Assembly (NCBI GenBank): GCA_021229015.1
Contig: CM037777.1
Location: forward strand, 27,653,002 to 27,717,001
Length of the DNA stretch: 64,000 bases
Reading direction: 5' to 3'
Source: Solen grandis
Taxonomy: Eukaryota > Mollusca > Bivalvia > Adapedonta > Solenidae
In this document: one piece after another, positions 10,060 to 24,700 of the stretch
Position numbering within the stretch: the first letter of the stretch is position 1
Layout: every line of letters begins with the position of its first letter
The notes under the pieces: generated by a model
What the model was told of the DNA's origin: nothing
Seen by the model: only the letters and a program-made list of their open reading frames with translations
Database searches by the model: none
Position numbers and translations under genes: made by a program

Positions 10060-11223
10060 GAAAGCAAATAATTATCTATCATTATGAAATTATCCAACTT
10101 TCCACAAAATCTCTCTCTCACACACTCAGAGTTTTACACTCATCAAAGATAAGAAAATATGTATTTTACCCGTTGTTCACTAAAATTCCTCTTTAGTTCC
10201 CTCAGACCTAGCTCATCCAGGATAGCATCCATGTCAGGATCACATAAAGGTTATGGGTTAGATCTGTTAAAGAATGTTTTGTCATAAGATATATAAAGAA
10301 AATTGAAAAAAAAACCATTAAAAATCTCGATAAGTCCTGTTAAACATGATAAATATTTACATAATACAATAAAAGTGTGTAGGCTTATATCTATAAGTCA
10401 CATACTATGTCAAGATCTATCCTCAAGTATTGAGTTCTCTTACTATTGGTATTCTCAAGCTTTTTATACAAATTCAATACTCAACGTCATGTATGATGTG
10501 TGAAGTAATTTAACAGAGAAATAATTGACAATAAACAGAATTGATGTATCATTTTTTTTTTCTGATTCATTAATGCATTGAAAATGTTTTGCATAAGTAT
10601 AACAAAAAATCGTTTGAAATTGATGAAGAGGTAACATTTTTCTACCATTTTCACAAATGCTCCTTTTTATCATTTTTAAGCCACTAGTCAACACTCAGCG
10701 AGCAGACGATCACTTATTTATGTAAACCAACAAAAAAGAACCTAAGTGCAACTGTTGTTCATAGATTTTACCTCTGTATGTGCACATTACCCATGGCAAA
10801 CTCATTTGAAGTTCATTGTCGAGAACTGCAGACATAATAATAATATTCTGACTGTTATTGGATATTGAAAGTTATTTTTTAAGTCTGCTTTTTAAAACCT
10901 TAGACAGTTTATTACATTTGAAGGATTTAAATAGATCTATATCATATATGATATGAAAGTGAGAGATCGTGTAGGTATTTTCTTTGAACCAAATACTCCA
11001 GGATATTTGAATGTCTGGCGACAGAATCTTGTATATGGGCTAAAATCAAATGGTCCTTATCGATGTCAACATAAACGTTCAGGTAATGATGACTCATCAG
11101 ATATTTCTAGTATCTTAATTCCATGAAATATGTATCACTTACCGTGCAGTAATTATAGAAATAAAGCGTCTGCGCCTGAAAAAAAGGTGTCTGCGCATGC
11201 GTACAATATGTACCGGAAGGCGA
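10060..11223. other. Intergenic sequence, no gene seen
   Basis: AT-rich, only short ORFs without recognisable composition or motifs. Confidence 0.5.
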
Positions 11224-11580
11224 AATGCGAAATATTGAATTATCGCCTGGCGGGTTAGCGGGGCGCCGCACGAAAAGTCGAAAAGACAAAATATTGATTA
11301 TTTCGTGCCGCGGGGCGAGATTTCGCCCCGAAATGCGAAATGTTTGTTTCTCGCCTTGCGGGTTGGGGGCGCGAAAGTCGAAAAGACGAAATATTGATTA
11401 TTTCGTGCCGCGGGGCGAGATTTCGCGGCGAAATGTCAGGGGAAATTTCGAGTTTCCCCCGAAATCTCGCCCCAAACTCTGGCATTTTCGTGTTTTCGAC
11501 CTTTCGCCCCGAAATCTCGCCGCGAGATTTCGACATTTCGGGGCGAAACTTCGCCCCGCAACACGAAACACGAAATGGCA
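11224..11580. repeat. CpG-dense palindromic repeat block
   Basis: Strikingly GC- and CpG-rich in an AT-rich region. Two direct units of ~110 bp (11224-11335 and 11340-11450) share gaaatattgattatttcgtg and gcggggcgagatttcg. The 3' part is made of nested palindromes of gaaatctcgcc / ggcgagatttc. The ORFs on both strands here are by-products of the palindromic repeats. It looks like the foldback part of a MITE-like element. A CpG island is the alternative, but no gene start follows. Confidence 0.65.
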
Positions 11581-11589
11581 GAAATCAGC

Positions 11590-12110
11590 CACCATAAAAA
11601 ACAATCTTAGTCCCTGTGCATGACAATTCCTCTTGTCTAGCTTTGTCCATAAATGACATTTCATTTTCAAAGCATGATTAGATCAGAAGTTATTGCAGAA
11701 TAAAGAAGTGTGACGTTGCAAAAAGGAAAAAAGAAGAATTATGAATGAAAAGGGGAATAACTAAAAAATAATACCAGAGTTATGGACCTTGTGCATAACA
11801 ATTCCCCGTGTCAAGCTCTGTCCATATATGAAATTCCATTTCAGTAGCGTGATAAGAGCAGGAGTTATTGAAGAATAAAGAACTTTGACGGCCCCAAAAA
11901 GAAGTGTGAATGAAAAAGGAGATTAACTAAAAAAAATGATACCAGAGTTATAGACCTTGTGCTTGACAATTTCCCTTGTCAAGCTCTATTCATAAATGAA
12001 ATTTCATTTCAATAGCATGATGAGAGCGGGGGTTATTACATAATAAAAAAAGTGTGACGGACAGACAGACGACGGAAAAGTGATCCCTACTTACAGCAGG
12101 TGACACAAAA
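11590..12110. repeat. Tandem array of ~170 bp units ending in a MITE-like border
   Basis: Three units begin with ccttgtgcatgacaattcc-like sequence at about 11613, 11787 and 11955 (spacing 174 and 168). The array ends in gacggacagacagacgacgg and then cttacagcaggtgacacaa at 12091-12109. That border is shared, inverted, with the short elements at 46305 and 48029, placing all three in one family. Bivalve pearl-type elements, with ~160 bp tandem cores between conserved ends, are the closest known parallel. Confidence 0.75.
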
Positions 12111-14791
12111 AGTGTGAAATATAAGCTGTGTGCCAAAAACAAATATTTACGGGTCACAATAATTGTCTGTGGCATAAAAGCACCAAAGAACTTTTTTTAC
12201 GTTACTATCACTTTATCATGCTGCAGGTCTGGACGACATGCTTTAGCCGCAATGTTCTCCGGTGAAAAATCGGAACCGACGATGGACTATAGAAGGAAAA
12301 CTTTCCGCTCAGAAATAGACCTTTCCGGCTGTGTACCCGTAGGTAATAGCGCCAAACTGAAAGTAGCACGCTAACACAAATTACGGGTACACAAATGTGG
12401 ACTAGGTATCTGGCAAAATATCACTTAACCAGCAGAATTGCAGCTAGTCAAACACTCTTTCATATGAGACAAAAACAACTTCAGTGCCTTCAGCGCTTTG
12501 ATTAAACCAGGTATTGCAGTTTTGCTCCATTGAACTTGTTGCATAAAACATTTATTTAACATCCATCATAAGTCGGTCATAGACGAAAGGTATGTGTGTT
12601 AAATTTTCTATCAAAATGGTTATGTTTGCTGAGTAGTCTTTCAGTAATTTTGAACATGCGTCTCTTTAAAAATAAAAAAATTTTTTAGTAGCATTTGATA
12701 AATCGAAACATGTGTTTGCTCATTTATGTTATGTTTATTCAAGCTTCCACAAAGCGATTTGTGCATCTTACATTTCATGGCTAACTTCTACTATTTTAGG
12801 ATTGCTTGCAAGCATACATTTCTGCATCGAACGTGCTATATTTAGCAATTCGTGTAATTCTTAATTGACGTATAGTTCCATATGTTGTCTTATCATTAGG
12901 TGATATTTTTTTTTCAGCGCAGTTGGTTAAAACTGTGCCCCGAGATCGAATCAAACTGATGTTTTTCACTTATATTACATTTTTATTCCTTTCCATTTTT
13001 TTCCACTAGATAGTATATTACATCTCTTTTTTTTAGCGACAAATATGTTTTCTAGCATTATTTTAAAATCACATACAATTTAAATCATATGTAATTAAAT
13101 ATATCATAGTGTAACACTTTTACTTTCTTTGACTTTCGCATCTTTGTCTTTTTCTTACGCCGAAATTCTTTTTAAATATATTTCTTGTTTATATTTATCT
13201 TAAAGGTCCATTAATCTTCAAAAAGCAGTGTATATCATTAGTAGAGAGAGAAACAAAAAGTGTCAAGTACAGATTTGTTTAGATATGCAATTTGTGATTA
13301 CTAGTTGACGACAACATTACTATAATGCACAAATTTTCTATAGACATTCCGTACGTCTCCGTATCGCGAATACATACTCGTAAATGGAAGACGTAGCGTA
13401 CTTTGACATCTATACACAATACGAAATGACGTAAATTGATTAACAGTTTCAATGCGTTCAGCTGTTCTTTTACAACAGGTATTTGAATACCATCATCCAT
13501 TTGAGTAAGTCTTCAATATATCAATATAAGTTTATTTTTTACATGATGAAATTTAATGGCTTTTATACTATTGCATTAAGAAAGTCGAAACTAAATTGAA
13601 ATGTCTTAACAGTCGATTGCTGGAGAAAACGTTAATAAGCTGTATAAAAAGGTAAATGCGCGAACTAGTCAATCCCCATTCATTCGGAGACACTTAAACC
13701 ATCAGCATTACTATCATAATATAACCAATAAATATAAAGAATAAAACATTCGCAACACTGAATGAACAGGCGCATTAGATCAGATGATTTAAATCTTTTT
13801 AATGCAGCCCAAGATTATGTCACCGTAATATCCATTAAGCGTGTTTACAGACCGTGATAATATGTATATATTACACTTGGGATACATTTCAACTTGATTT
13901 AACGCTTTCGGGTCTATTTATCTCATGTAGACTCTTATAAACAGACGCAAATCAATCAGATCCTTTCAGAAGCTGTCTAATCAGGGTCTCCTAGCTCCGT
14001 TTGCTCATACACAATTGAAGTACTCTGTAAATAAAAATGCTTTGCTTCAAACACCATTTAAAGTTTCAGCAAATTATTGTTTAACAAATAATAAATGTGT
14101 AGTACATGAATATTCATGAGACAAAGGATGTCGTCAACCTGTTGGACAGCTCTATTGTACACTTCACCGGGTTGAGGTCGGCTGAATTCAAATAGTGTGA
14201 CTAAAATTAATATTTTGAATGACTTTGATACCCTTCTACAACTTGCTTTTTTTTTGTTAAATAGTGAAAAAAATACAATCAGCAAATTGGTAGTTTATAT
14301 CACAGTAATATTAGAAAGATCCGGTAATGACACTGCTAGGAGATAAACTGCAGTTGACTTGATAAATATTCAATTACTTAGATGCATACTTCATTTATAG
14401 ATACTTTGCTTGAGTCTTTAACCATAGTAAAAGGTCACATACGTTTTACTTTTCATTATTAATTTGAAAAACAGTTTGAAAATCATAACTGTAATTTTCT
14501 CTTGTAACATAATGTTTTGCTGCATTGTGGACCGGTGGCCTTTATTTACAATAAGAGTACTCGGTTATCATTGTTATCTACATGAAATCGAAAATCACTA
14601 ATATAACCATAGAAATAAATCTGTAGCGAAAGTAGTACATGTATTTCTAATAAACACTTGGATTTAGAAGTACAAGAGATGCAATAAATGAACATCTGTA
14701 CAAAGACTTTTGTGCAATTTTACACTTTGGGAGTTCTTACAGTGTGACAAACTACATTTCCCTTGCATATCTTATTAATGCATTTTGTTTA
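12111..14791. other. Region upstream of the thioesterase gene, no coding exon seen
   Basis: AT-rich. Non-coding first exons of the gene may lie here, because the first coding exon starts just after a 3' splice site. A TATA-like gtataaaaag occurs near 13641. No ORF here has recognisable protein features. Confidence 0.45.
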
Positions 14792-14806
14792 TTTCCTATA
14801 GTTACC

Positions 14807-15095
14807 ATGATCAGGAGAGTTTCTGTTCTTCAAAACTGTTTGAACCGCCCAAGAAGAGTTCAATGTTCCAATAATGCCATTTCACCAACCATTACCGTTA
14901 GTCCGGCCAAAGCATTGGTCGACCAAAAAGTGACCATGAAATTGGCAGGTCTTCAGGCGAACCAGCTCGTCACTTTAGTGGCGAATATTGCAGAGAAACA
15001 TTCTGTGAAGTTTGAATCGCGGGCTGTTTACCGGGCAGACGGAACAGGATGTGTAGACAGTCAAGAGGCATATTCCTTGGCTGGGACTTTTATAG
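14807..15095 (+). CDS. Thioesterase exon 1
   Basis: Starts at ATG in context gttaccATGa, six bases after tttcctatag, which looks like a 3' splice site, so a non-coding exon probably precedes it. Encodes residues 1-96 and the first base of Gly97. The donor is atag|gtaac, phase 1. Contains the putative mitochondrial leader and the VSP...LVDQKV start of the BAAT N-terminal domain. Confidence 0.88.
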
Positions 15096-18000
15096 GTAAC
15101 AAACAGAGCTTTAATGATACACTCGAATATGCAACGAACGATATGCAATCTCATATTTGCAATGCTTTTTATTGTATTATACAATTTTAAGTAGCTCGTT
15201 TACACTTAGTCATTGGCTACGAATTTGTGTGTATAACGTCTATCAACACCAATCTACAGACGCATGGTCACCCAATGCAACATTCCGTTGCTGTACGAAA
15301 TATATGTTAAAATTATTTGTAGTTTTGTATGAAATCGGCCATTGAAAGCTGCTAAAATGACCCAGGTGAGAAATGATTGACTGACTTCTCTCCCTTTGCT
15401 ATGACGTCATCAATAGACAAAACCCTGCCAGTACTATACATTGTATTGAACAATTAATTCACAGTTACTGTAACTAATTTCAAGCTAAATCCAAGATGAC
15501 CATGATCGATTAAGGGTGTAAATGTGTATATCAATTAATTAATTTACATTCGTATTAAAATATTAAAGATATACTCTTCAGAATTTATCAAACTGGGGCG
15601 CTAAATGTACCGAATACTGATGGGGTGCATTTAATGGGGAAAATGTCATATCAGGATATATTCTAAAAACAATATTTGATAATATTGACATGCACGTCCT
15701 AGTCATATAAAAAATATAAGTAACGTTAATAAACCTTTTACATACCTTCATATCAAAATCCATCTAATTTTCATTTAAAATCCTATATATGCGTTGGGTT
15801 TCCACAGAAACCGTGTTTCTGAATTAATAAAATCTCTAACATATCTACTGATAAGAATTAAGTTTTTTGTTTGGTACGATTATATAATTTCTGATCCGGG
15901 TGTCATCGTGTGTGCGTTGGAGAGGTGCCTAATTGATGGGCATGATTTATGGCCCTCAGTGTGACAAATTGTCAACTTTTTAGACAATAGCCAATCAGCT
16001 CAAGATTTTAATAGACGCTTGCAGACGGTCATTTTTTTATGTGAAACATTGTCAATTAGTTGATAATGACATAGATTAAGTCATGATTAACGCATTTAAG
16101 ATCGGCAAGTTTCATTCAAGATAATGTAAAAGGAATTATTAGTGCAAAAATATATAAAGATATAGGTAGCTTTTGTTGTTCCATTAATATTCAAATCTAA
16201 TCGATTTCATCAGGGTCTCTATATATACATAGTATTAAAGAGACCCTGATTTTATAAGTTATTTCTTTGTAGGGTAGAGAAAAAAATGTGATTCTGATTG
16301 TATGCCATACGGATATATTCTACTTTAAACTTAATTTATTGATGAATGAATAGTGATGGACTGACGATAAAAAGTTTTTTAATTGAATTATGATATATAG
16401 GAAGACAGGGATAAATGCGTGAAGGAAAGTTAAGCACTACTAATTTCCATATTTTTATTTCATAATTTCCTGTGTTTTGGGGTAAAATTTATTGGTTATA
16501 GCCTGTCCTCAATTGATCAGTTAAGAGTGCTTCCTTTCCGTAATGTGCATTACAAACAAATGTTCGAGAAGGAGAGAATTAAATGGCTGTACTACTAACA
16601 CCAAAGTATAGGAATACGTCAAATCATAGTGGTGAAATCATATTCATATTCATATTATGAAAACTTTCATTTCCATTCACTTGAAAACTTCTGTTAATCT
16701 ATTTAAATTTAACTTTTTATTTCGCAGTCAATATAATCACAAATATATCATTTATTTTTATCGAATTCGCCTATTATTTTCACAGAAATAATCGATAAAA
16801 CCTTTAACTTTATACTAGACCAAAAACAAATATGACGCATTTTATTTAAACTTTTTAGATATGATTTATGATTACATACATTTATATGAAATAAAGAAGG
16901 CAAATGACACTTGGTCTATTGATGACGTCATGTGGGCCATGTGACCCTAAAATGTAAATACTACCCAGCAGCTAACAAAATCGGCATTTAACATACTTTA
17001 TGATTTTTTTTTTCGCAAAAAAGTATGTTTGTGGTTTTCCTTATGAAAATGGACAAAATAAGGAAGGTTTAAGCAAAAGTAAAATTTTCTTTGTTGTTCA
17101 CCTTTAACACAAGTTTGTGTGTTCATCTTTTTTGTTATGACCTTGTGAACGCAATGTTAAAGCGGGTTTATAGTATTGGATTTATTGGCACTGCTTAAAC
17201 ATTTGATCTCCTTTGACAAACAAGAGCCCCGCTAAGAGCGGGGCAATATACGCCCGAGGAAAGGTATTGAAAATGAATTCCCTTTGATGAATGGATAAGC
17301 ACATTTTAATAAGGGGAGGCCGACAGACAGAAAGAAGGAGGACAAACTTACAGTCCCCTCGTGTAAACATCGGTAGGAGACTAATAAGTAGACACGAAAT
17401 ATTTTCGCATTATATCAGTATGCCATGTTGCTTCATACTGTGACCTTGACCCAATATAGCTGAAACTTGCACTTGATATGCACTTCATCTCAGTATGTTT
17501 GCCATTTCTGGAAAATAGTTTAAAGCTGCTTAAGTGATTGAAGAGATACAGAGCGGACACAAAGTATCTTAACATTATAACAGTATGACATGTGACCTTT
17601 AAGTGTGACCTTTTAGTTCAACTGAACCAAGACGTCCGAAACTTATGTTTTGCACATCCTCTAAGTATGTTTGACATTTCTGTCAAATAATTTCAATTTC
17701 CTTCCAGTGGTTCTTAAGATATAGAGCGGACACAAAATATTCTAAAGTTACATGTATGATAGTATGACATGTGACCCTCAGGTGTGACCTTGACCTAGAA
17801 CCAAGACATCTGGAAACTATGCTCTGCACATCCTTTCTGTATGCTTAACATTTCTGTCAGATGATTTCAATTTCCTTCCAGTGATTCTAAAGATACATAG
17901 TGGACATAAAATATAATAGTATGACATGTGACCTTCAAGTGTGACCTTGATCTTGAACCAAAAAACATCCGAAAACTACGCTCTGCACATCCTCTCAGTA

Positions 18001-21000
18001 TGCTTAACGTTTTTGTCAAATAATTTGAATTTTCTTTCAGTGGTTCTTAAGATACAGAGCCTACACAAAACTGCTAACGGACGAATTGAAGAACAGACGG
18101 ACGGACGACCAGTGGCATAACATAATACCGCCCTTCGGGCGTATAAAAAGGAATTGCGACAATCAATTTACCTCAGCGCTATCAGATTTGTATCTTTTAT
18201 CTTACCAGCTGACGGTAAAGTCTCAATTTATAAACTGAAGCAATGGTCAGTGGCTGGTAGCTAAATTCTGATAGTAGGTATATAGGTTTCGGTCACCAAA
18301 TAACCCCTTGAGGTATAGGGGGTTGAAAGCTTGATGTAATTATTGGCATGTTACAAGGCTTTTTCTCGGACTTCAAGCTTTCTACATGGGTTATTGTAAC
18401 ACCATAAAATGACCGAAACCTGCATATTTATTTTCCAAAATTATTTACGAGCCACCATTGCATAAAATCAAACCATATTTTTCCGCATGGTAAAGTGATA
18501 GTAACGCAACATCATAAAGAAATTAATTCTTCTGTGCTCTTACGCAACAAACAATTAGTGTATCGGACTGTGTCCCGTAAATATTTATTTTTGACACAAA
18601 ACTGATGTTTCAACGCTTTCGCTTATTCTCAACATACCTGTGTTGTAGAGTTTTATGTCTAATTGTTTGACCAATTTTACAAAATTGAGAGGTTCTTCGG
18701 TTTTCAAAGTAGAGATTCGAATGCTAAGAAAGTAAGTACAATAGTTATGAGTTACCACGTCACACGCAACTAAAAACACAGGCAATAACGTTACGAATGT
18801 TATTTTTCAGTTCATTGATTTTTCCAAGACTTATGTCCCTTGAAACTTAGTCTCTGGAGCTGATTGATATTGCAGCCTTGTGAACGCAACTTCTCCTAAG
18901 TTTCTAAACGGATCTTTATGCTTGGACAAAGTCATTCCTATAATGGGTAGATATGCATTAAGTAGGGATTTTCCGGTTCAGCGATTTTTACAATAGTTAT
19001 GCCTTTTAAAACTTGGTCTCTATAGCATATTAACTTGAGAACGCAATGGATTTCCGAATGGATCTTGATCAATGTCATTACTATAACGGGAAGAAGTGCA
19101 TAAAGCAGGGTTCCTTCAGTGATTTTTGCAAGAGTTATGTCAGAGGAAAAAGATACATATTGACACTGCCATTTGACCTACTTTCATACGGAAGCCTCTA
19201 TAATCTTGTCTTTATATTTTGTGGCGGCGTATATTGTGGCGGCACTGGCACTCCAGTTAACCTTTGTTCAGACATAAAACCTTTATTAGAATTTCTATTT
19301 TCGTTTGTCATCAAATGACTGACCAAATTAAATCTTCGCGCTTGTACTCACTTTTCATACTGAACGTACGAATTCCTTACCCGGAACAGGTGAAGACGCC
19401 ATGTTGTGTAACGTGGTACCACATGTCCTTTCAAGGCTCAAAGTACTGGTCCAACCGAGAAAAACGATGTGGGGGATTAGCATAGGTTATTAGAAAGTGT
19501 TTCCCAATCGACGTAAAAATAAACAAGTTTATACGAAACAAAATTTGGCAAGGTAAATAAAATTTCTCACTTTGCCTTTTTTTTTTTTTGAAACTATAAG
19601 GTAAAAGAACATTTTAAGATGATCGTAGTCGTTAAAATTTACCGGTATATCTCCTTTACTTGCGGGTTGTCAGAATAATGAGACTGGGTGTCGTATCAAG
19701 TCATTTGACTGCGGTTTGCTTTCTCAGTGTGGCAGCACTATATTTGCCTCATGTAGACTTTACCTCCAAAATTACTGAAATAATATCACAGGGACATTAA
19801 TTCAAGCAATTTAAAACGTGTACAATGCCGTATATTTGTCCAGGCAAGGAACCGATGGGTCTGTTCTGGAGCATGGAACCAGAGAAGTCCGCGAAACGGT
19901 TCATAATAAAGGACGTCACCGTGCCGTACGTGGTCAACATCCGGCTTTTTGACGGAGTTCAGGAGAAGGGGTCAAGTCCGAAGTTTCCCCTGGCTAACAC
20001 GAGTGTAGAGAGGATGTTTATGGACAAGGGGGTTTGTCGTGTGCCGATCAAGGTTGGGAGAATCACGGGAACTGTGTTTATCCCGGAAGGTACTTATATT
20101 TGATTATTTCTTGGTTGGTTGATTTATTTCCCACTTGTGCTAGTAGTTGGAGATGTTTAGTGATGATGCACTCACCGTGGACGCAACAACCGTGCGGAAA
20201 TCTGTTGCGCTGATCATTAATAGGCTAAGTTTTTAACCCCACCCCCACCTAGAAACTATATTAAGTACCAATTACAAAATGTATCATTAGATATTTCTAG
20301 AGTTCAGCTTATTTCTATTACGCCTATTAGCATATTTCACACTAATCAATATTTTGATCATGGGAATTTGTTAAAAACAGTATGGCATCACCAGGGGTCG
20401 ATCTCGCATCCGTTGAAAAGTGACCCGGAGATAAATCTCATTACTGGAACTCAACGAGATAAATAAGCAACAATTTCATATTTTGATATATACGTATGTT
20501 AAAGTAAAGATATGTTTTTAATCGACTATTCTATCACTTATTGAGTCAAGTTTGTAGCACCGTGATACGCATTCTATTTTTACTTTTAATATTCATTAAA
20601 TATATTTTCGAGATTTGATATTAAGTAGTGCTAAATAGAACAAAGTAATTTGCATGTGTTATGTTTTCTATCAAGGACAAGGTCCATTTCCGGCAGTAAT
20701 GGACACATACGGAGTTCTAGTGGCTCTGACAGAGGCTCGAGCCGCCCTCCTGGCCTCCCATGGGTACGTCACGTTCGCCATGTCCTACCTGTACGGGGAG
20801 GGACTTGCTAAATCCGTCATAAGGACAAGCGTCAAACATTTCAAGGTAAGTTTTCGGATATTTCTAACACGACTTTTAATGCATGTATTCAGATCCATTT
20901 CGATAATTCAGGAAAAAAAGAACAATATGGATTTCCAAGTGAATCATTACTTTATATTGCTCCTAAGATATGCATATATAATACATGTTACATAGGTTTC

Positions 21001-21697
21001 TACCCTTAACTATTGACATTTTCATGATTTTATACATAATATAATATAGATCATTTTCAACAGAGGATCGGCAATACACGGTATAATACGCTGATTTGAA
21101 CAGACCAATCAGAAACTTGGAAAACGTCTCAAATGTACGTTTAATTCCCATTTAAATTTTTATGGAATTTTACACCAGCATTTAGATTAAGTGTTTAGGT
21201 GTTTAGTAAGTGCTTGTTGATTATGTAGGTTTATGTATTATTTCGGAGTGAAATGGACTATTACATTACAAGTTACATAGGTTTCTATCCTATATATGAA
21301 TTAAATGTGCCAAGTTGAACTATGGGCCGCAGCAACTTCCATTCAATTATGGACACATATCAAACTCAATCCAACATTGAATTTACAAGCAGTATTTTGA
21401 GTTTGAGCATGGGAATCTAATTTAAGGACAGTTTTTGTTTTACTTTAAGAACATGGGAACAGGTCTAGTAAATACCAGCTCTCTTTTTGCGACGTAATAA
21501 CATTTTACTGTCGAAGTACCTGGATAGAACAGAAAATTTACATTTCTACTTACGTCACACACAGGCGGCATTTGATTGGTTCCGAGCGCAGGATTATGTA
21601 GATAAGAACAGAATGGGACTGCTGGGACTCTCGCTTGGCGGCTGGATGTCTCTGCAGCTTGCTTCCCTTGTGCCTGAGGTTTGTTTTATACTTCCAC

Positions 21698-21745
<48 letters not shown>

Positions 21746-24700
21746 CAATCATAGAGTTAGTATCTCAGTAATCATGAAGTTTTTTTTAAGGTATTTTGCT
21801 CATTTTTCCTCCAAGATGTATTTAGTCTTCCTGTTGACTTTTGGTAAGTCTTGCCAAATGTAGTTTTCTCACGTGAATACACCAAAGGTGTGTTACAAAG
21901 CCTTGCGATTTCGTATGCTGCACAGCATAGGATTGTATCATAAATTATTATATAAAACAACGTTGTATAATATGTAAAAGGCAAATCCTCGAAGCGAGCG
22001 CAGGTTATATTCTGTCTTGACTTAGCATGGGTTAATTTTTGCCTCTAGTTGTCTCTTTTAATAGTACTACTGGACTTTCCTAAAGTATCCAGTTCTCATC
22101 ACAATAAGAAGACGGGACTACAACCCTCACCTTTAGATTAAATATATCCTCGAATGCATCAATATATTCAAATGTAATAAGTTGCCAGAGGTAATTGAAA
22201 ACAATTTTTAAAAAATAACTGTCCGAAATACGGTGGCAAAGAGGTGACATGCACTACTCTTTTTTATGTCGAGGGAACGAGATAATAAGGTCGAGGGAAC
22301 GAGATAATTAGTCGAGTGAACGAGTTAATTATCTCGAGGGAACGACTTATTATCTCGAGAGAACGAGATAATAAGTCGAGGGAACGACTTATTATCTCGT
22401 GGGAACGACTTAGTCAACCAATCAAATATTGCAATCAAGACTCCGTATGTTGAGTCCGTGTTGTTTATTGGGATAAACGGTCTATCGATAATATTTCTGT
22501 AACTGAGACAACCTCCAGACTAACTGAATACGTTCAGAATTAAAATCCTTAACTGTTTTGATATCACTTAAAATTTCTCCTTTTCAAATCAAACGAGTAC
22601 AAAAATTTATGTGATTAGCTTTACGGAAACGGACGCGTCCTGTATAACATAATTTGGCGATTAGAAAGTCTTTCTCGTAAATATATAACAATATGATCGT
22701 TTCTGAATATCATGAATGACAATTGTAACAAGTGATATGATTGGTTGGCTAACTCGTTCCCTCGACTTATTATCTCGTACCCTCGAGATAATAAGTCGTT
22801 CCTTCGAGATAATTAACCCGTTCCCTCGACTTATTATATTTTTCCCTCGATTATTATCAATAAGTCGTTCCCTCGAGATAATTTACTCGTTCCCTCGACT
22901 TATTATCTCGTTTCCTCGAAAAAAAAGAAGAGAAGTGCGTGTCACCTCTATGTCACCGTACCAAAACCAACAACAGTCAAATATTATTTGGTTGGAACTC
23001 AAAATGAGTCTGTCACGAGTGTGGTGGACATAAAGAGACAATATCTATAAACAAAAGTTGCAATGAAGTTCTGTGTTCTTCATAACAGCACATATATATT
23101 GGTGTGTAAGATTTAAATACACTGTAGACCCAAATGAGAACAAGAAGATTTACGGACGTTTCGGTTAATGACCAGTTTGGTAAATTGATTTTATACAGTA
23201 ATTGGTTTGGACGTTTCGGTAAAATGATTTTTATAGTGTGTACCTATGACCTAATACTCATAGTGGTTATTTAATTACATGGTGCCTGTTGAGTTATGTA
23301 ATTGGGGATACAAATGCTGTTTTTCCTTAGCTTTTTGCCCCTTCATATAGAGAGTCCTGCAATTTTGTGAATACATGGCCAATTTTTTGGTTAAAAAAAC
23401 TGGAATATATGGGCATGCTGTATTGTGATAATTGTCTAGTGTGAATTTTGCTGTAACAACAACTAAATGACTTCCGTATATAGGATTGTTGAGAAGTGCA
23501 TCAAACATGCATTATTTTAAGAACTGTTCTTTGTCCAGTGACTCTAATAATCGTTAAAGTGAGCGGTTGCACCCCTGTTATATTGCAGATTGTAAGCAGG
23601 ATACCAAATTTCAATTGCTAATGGTCGCCTTCATTGAACACATGGCAGCTGTTGGCTTACGTAAATCTGTCATCGTCTGCTAGCTGAGAGTTATCGGTAG
23701 ATTTAACGAGTGGTTTGGAAAAAAATAGATAAAAGAAGCATAAATGAAAATGGTATTAAATTGGTACCTTTTTATTAAATGAATGTTTTTATTTTTTCCC
23801 TTACATTTAAGAAAAAATAAAAAAATAACAGTTTGAAAATATCGCGTTAATGTACGTAACTTGATAATACAAATATGGTCCCTGATAAGTTATGGGATCG
23901 ATGGCTAGACAAACCTAACGGCCCCCTTCCCCTGACAAAAGAAGTTCTGCATTTTAAAGAACATAAATAAATTAATTCAATTAATCCTCACACTTTATGG
24001 ATATATGAACACATCAACTTGGATAGGATAAGCCTTATATACCAAACTTGTTGACAGTTGACTTCTCTGTAAATTATGTAAGACTTTACTTCATTTACAA
24101 AAATCTAGCTAATAAATATAATAAATAAAAAGAAATTGTGTTTTTGTAATAGTGGATAAAGAAATAAGCATAATCAAACAGATGGTCACTAGACTGAATA
24201 ACAACTTATATATAGTCAGTTGCATATTTACAGGATGCATATTATCCAGACCTGAATGATCAAGCAAAAAAAAATGCAAATTTATACAAAGGAAGTGTAT
24301 GTTTTACCAATAACATGATCAAAATTACACCTTAATACATTAACCATGCCCATGCATATAAATTACCAACATACAAAATAACCATATGATTATTTCAGGG
24401 TTGAAATATAAATTTTATGAGTGGAAATTTGTCTGCTGTGTAAAAAGAAGGAAAAAATGAAGAGAGAGAGAGAGAGAGAGAGAGAATATGTGGGTCTTAC
24501 TGTGACACTGGATCATAGATGAAAATATCTAAACAACATGCATAGATAAACTTCATCTTTAATATAAGAATCTTCCTGAAAATCTTTTGGAGCTTGATTT
24601 ACTTTATTAATGAGAGAGAGAGAGATGTCATCTACATGTAGATGCATAAGATTTATAATAAGGTTAAAGCAAAATATATTAATAGGTACGATATCCAAAA

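Larger units (their letters stand above)
15096..19843. other. Thioesterase intron 1
   Basis: 4.7 kb without coding sequence. It holds a hairpin at 16209-16250, tandem arrays at 17215-18150 and 18820-19150, a foldback element at 18280-18427 and a dispersed repeat near 19676-19790. Confidence 0.8.

Noticed and set aside
11107..11670. Arg/Ser/Pro-rich ORFs on both strands of the CpG-dense block
   Set aside because: Explained by palindromic repeats open in several frames.
13279..13500. 73-residue minus-strand ORF with hydrophobic, protein-like look
   Set aside because: Alone, no splice context, no motif and no recognisable family.
22265..22920. Repeated 20 bp words suggestive of a CRISPR-like array
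   Set aside because: Words occur in both orientations, with complementary arms and terminal repeats: a MITE, not an array with spacers.
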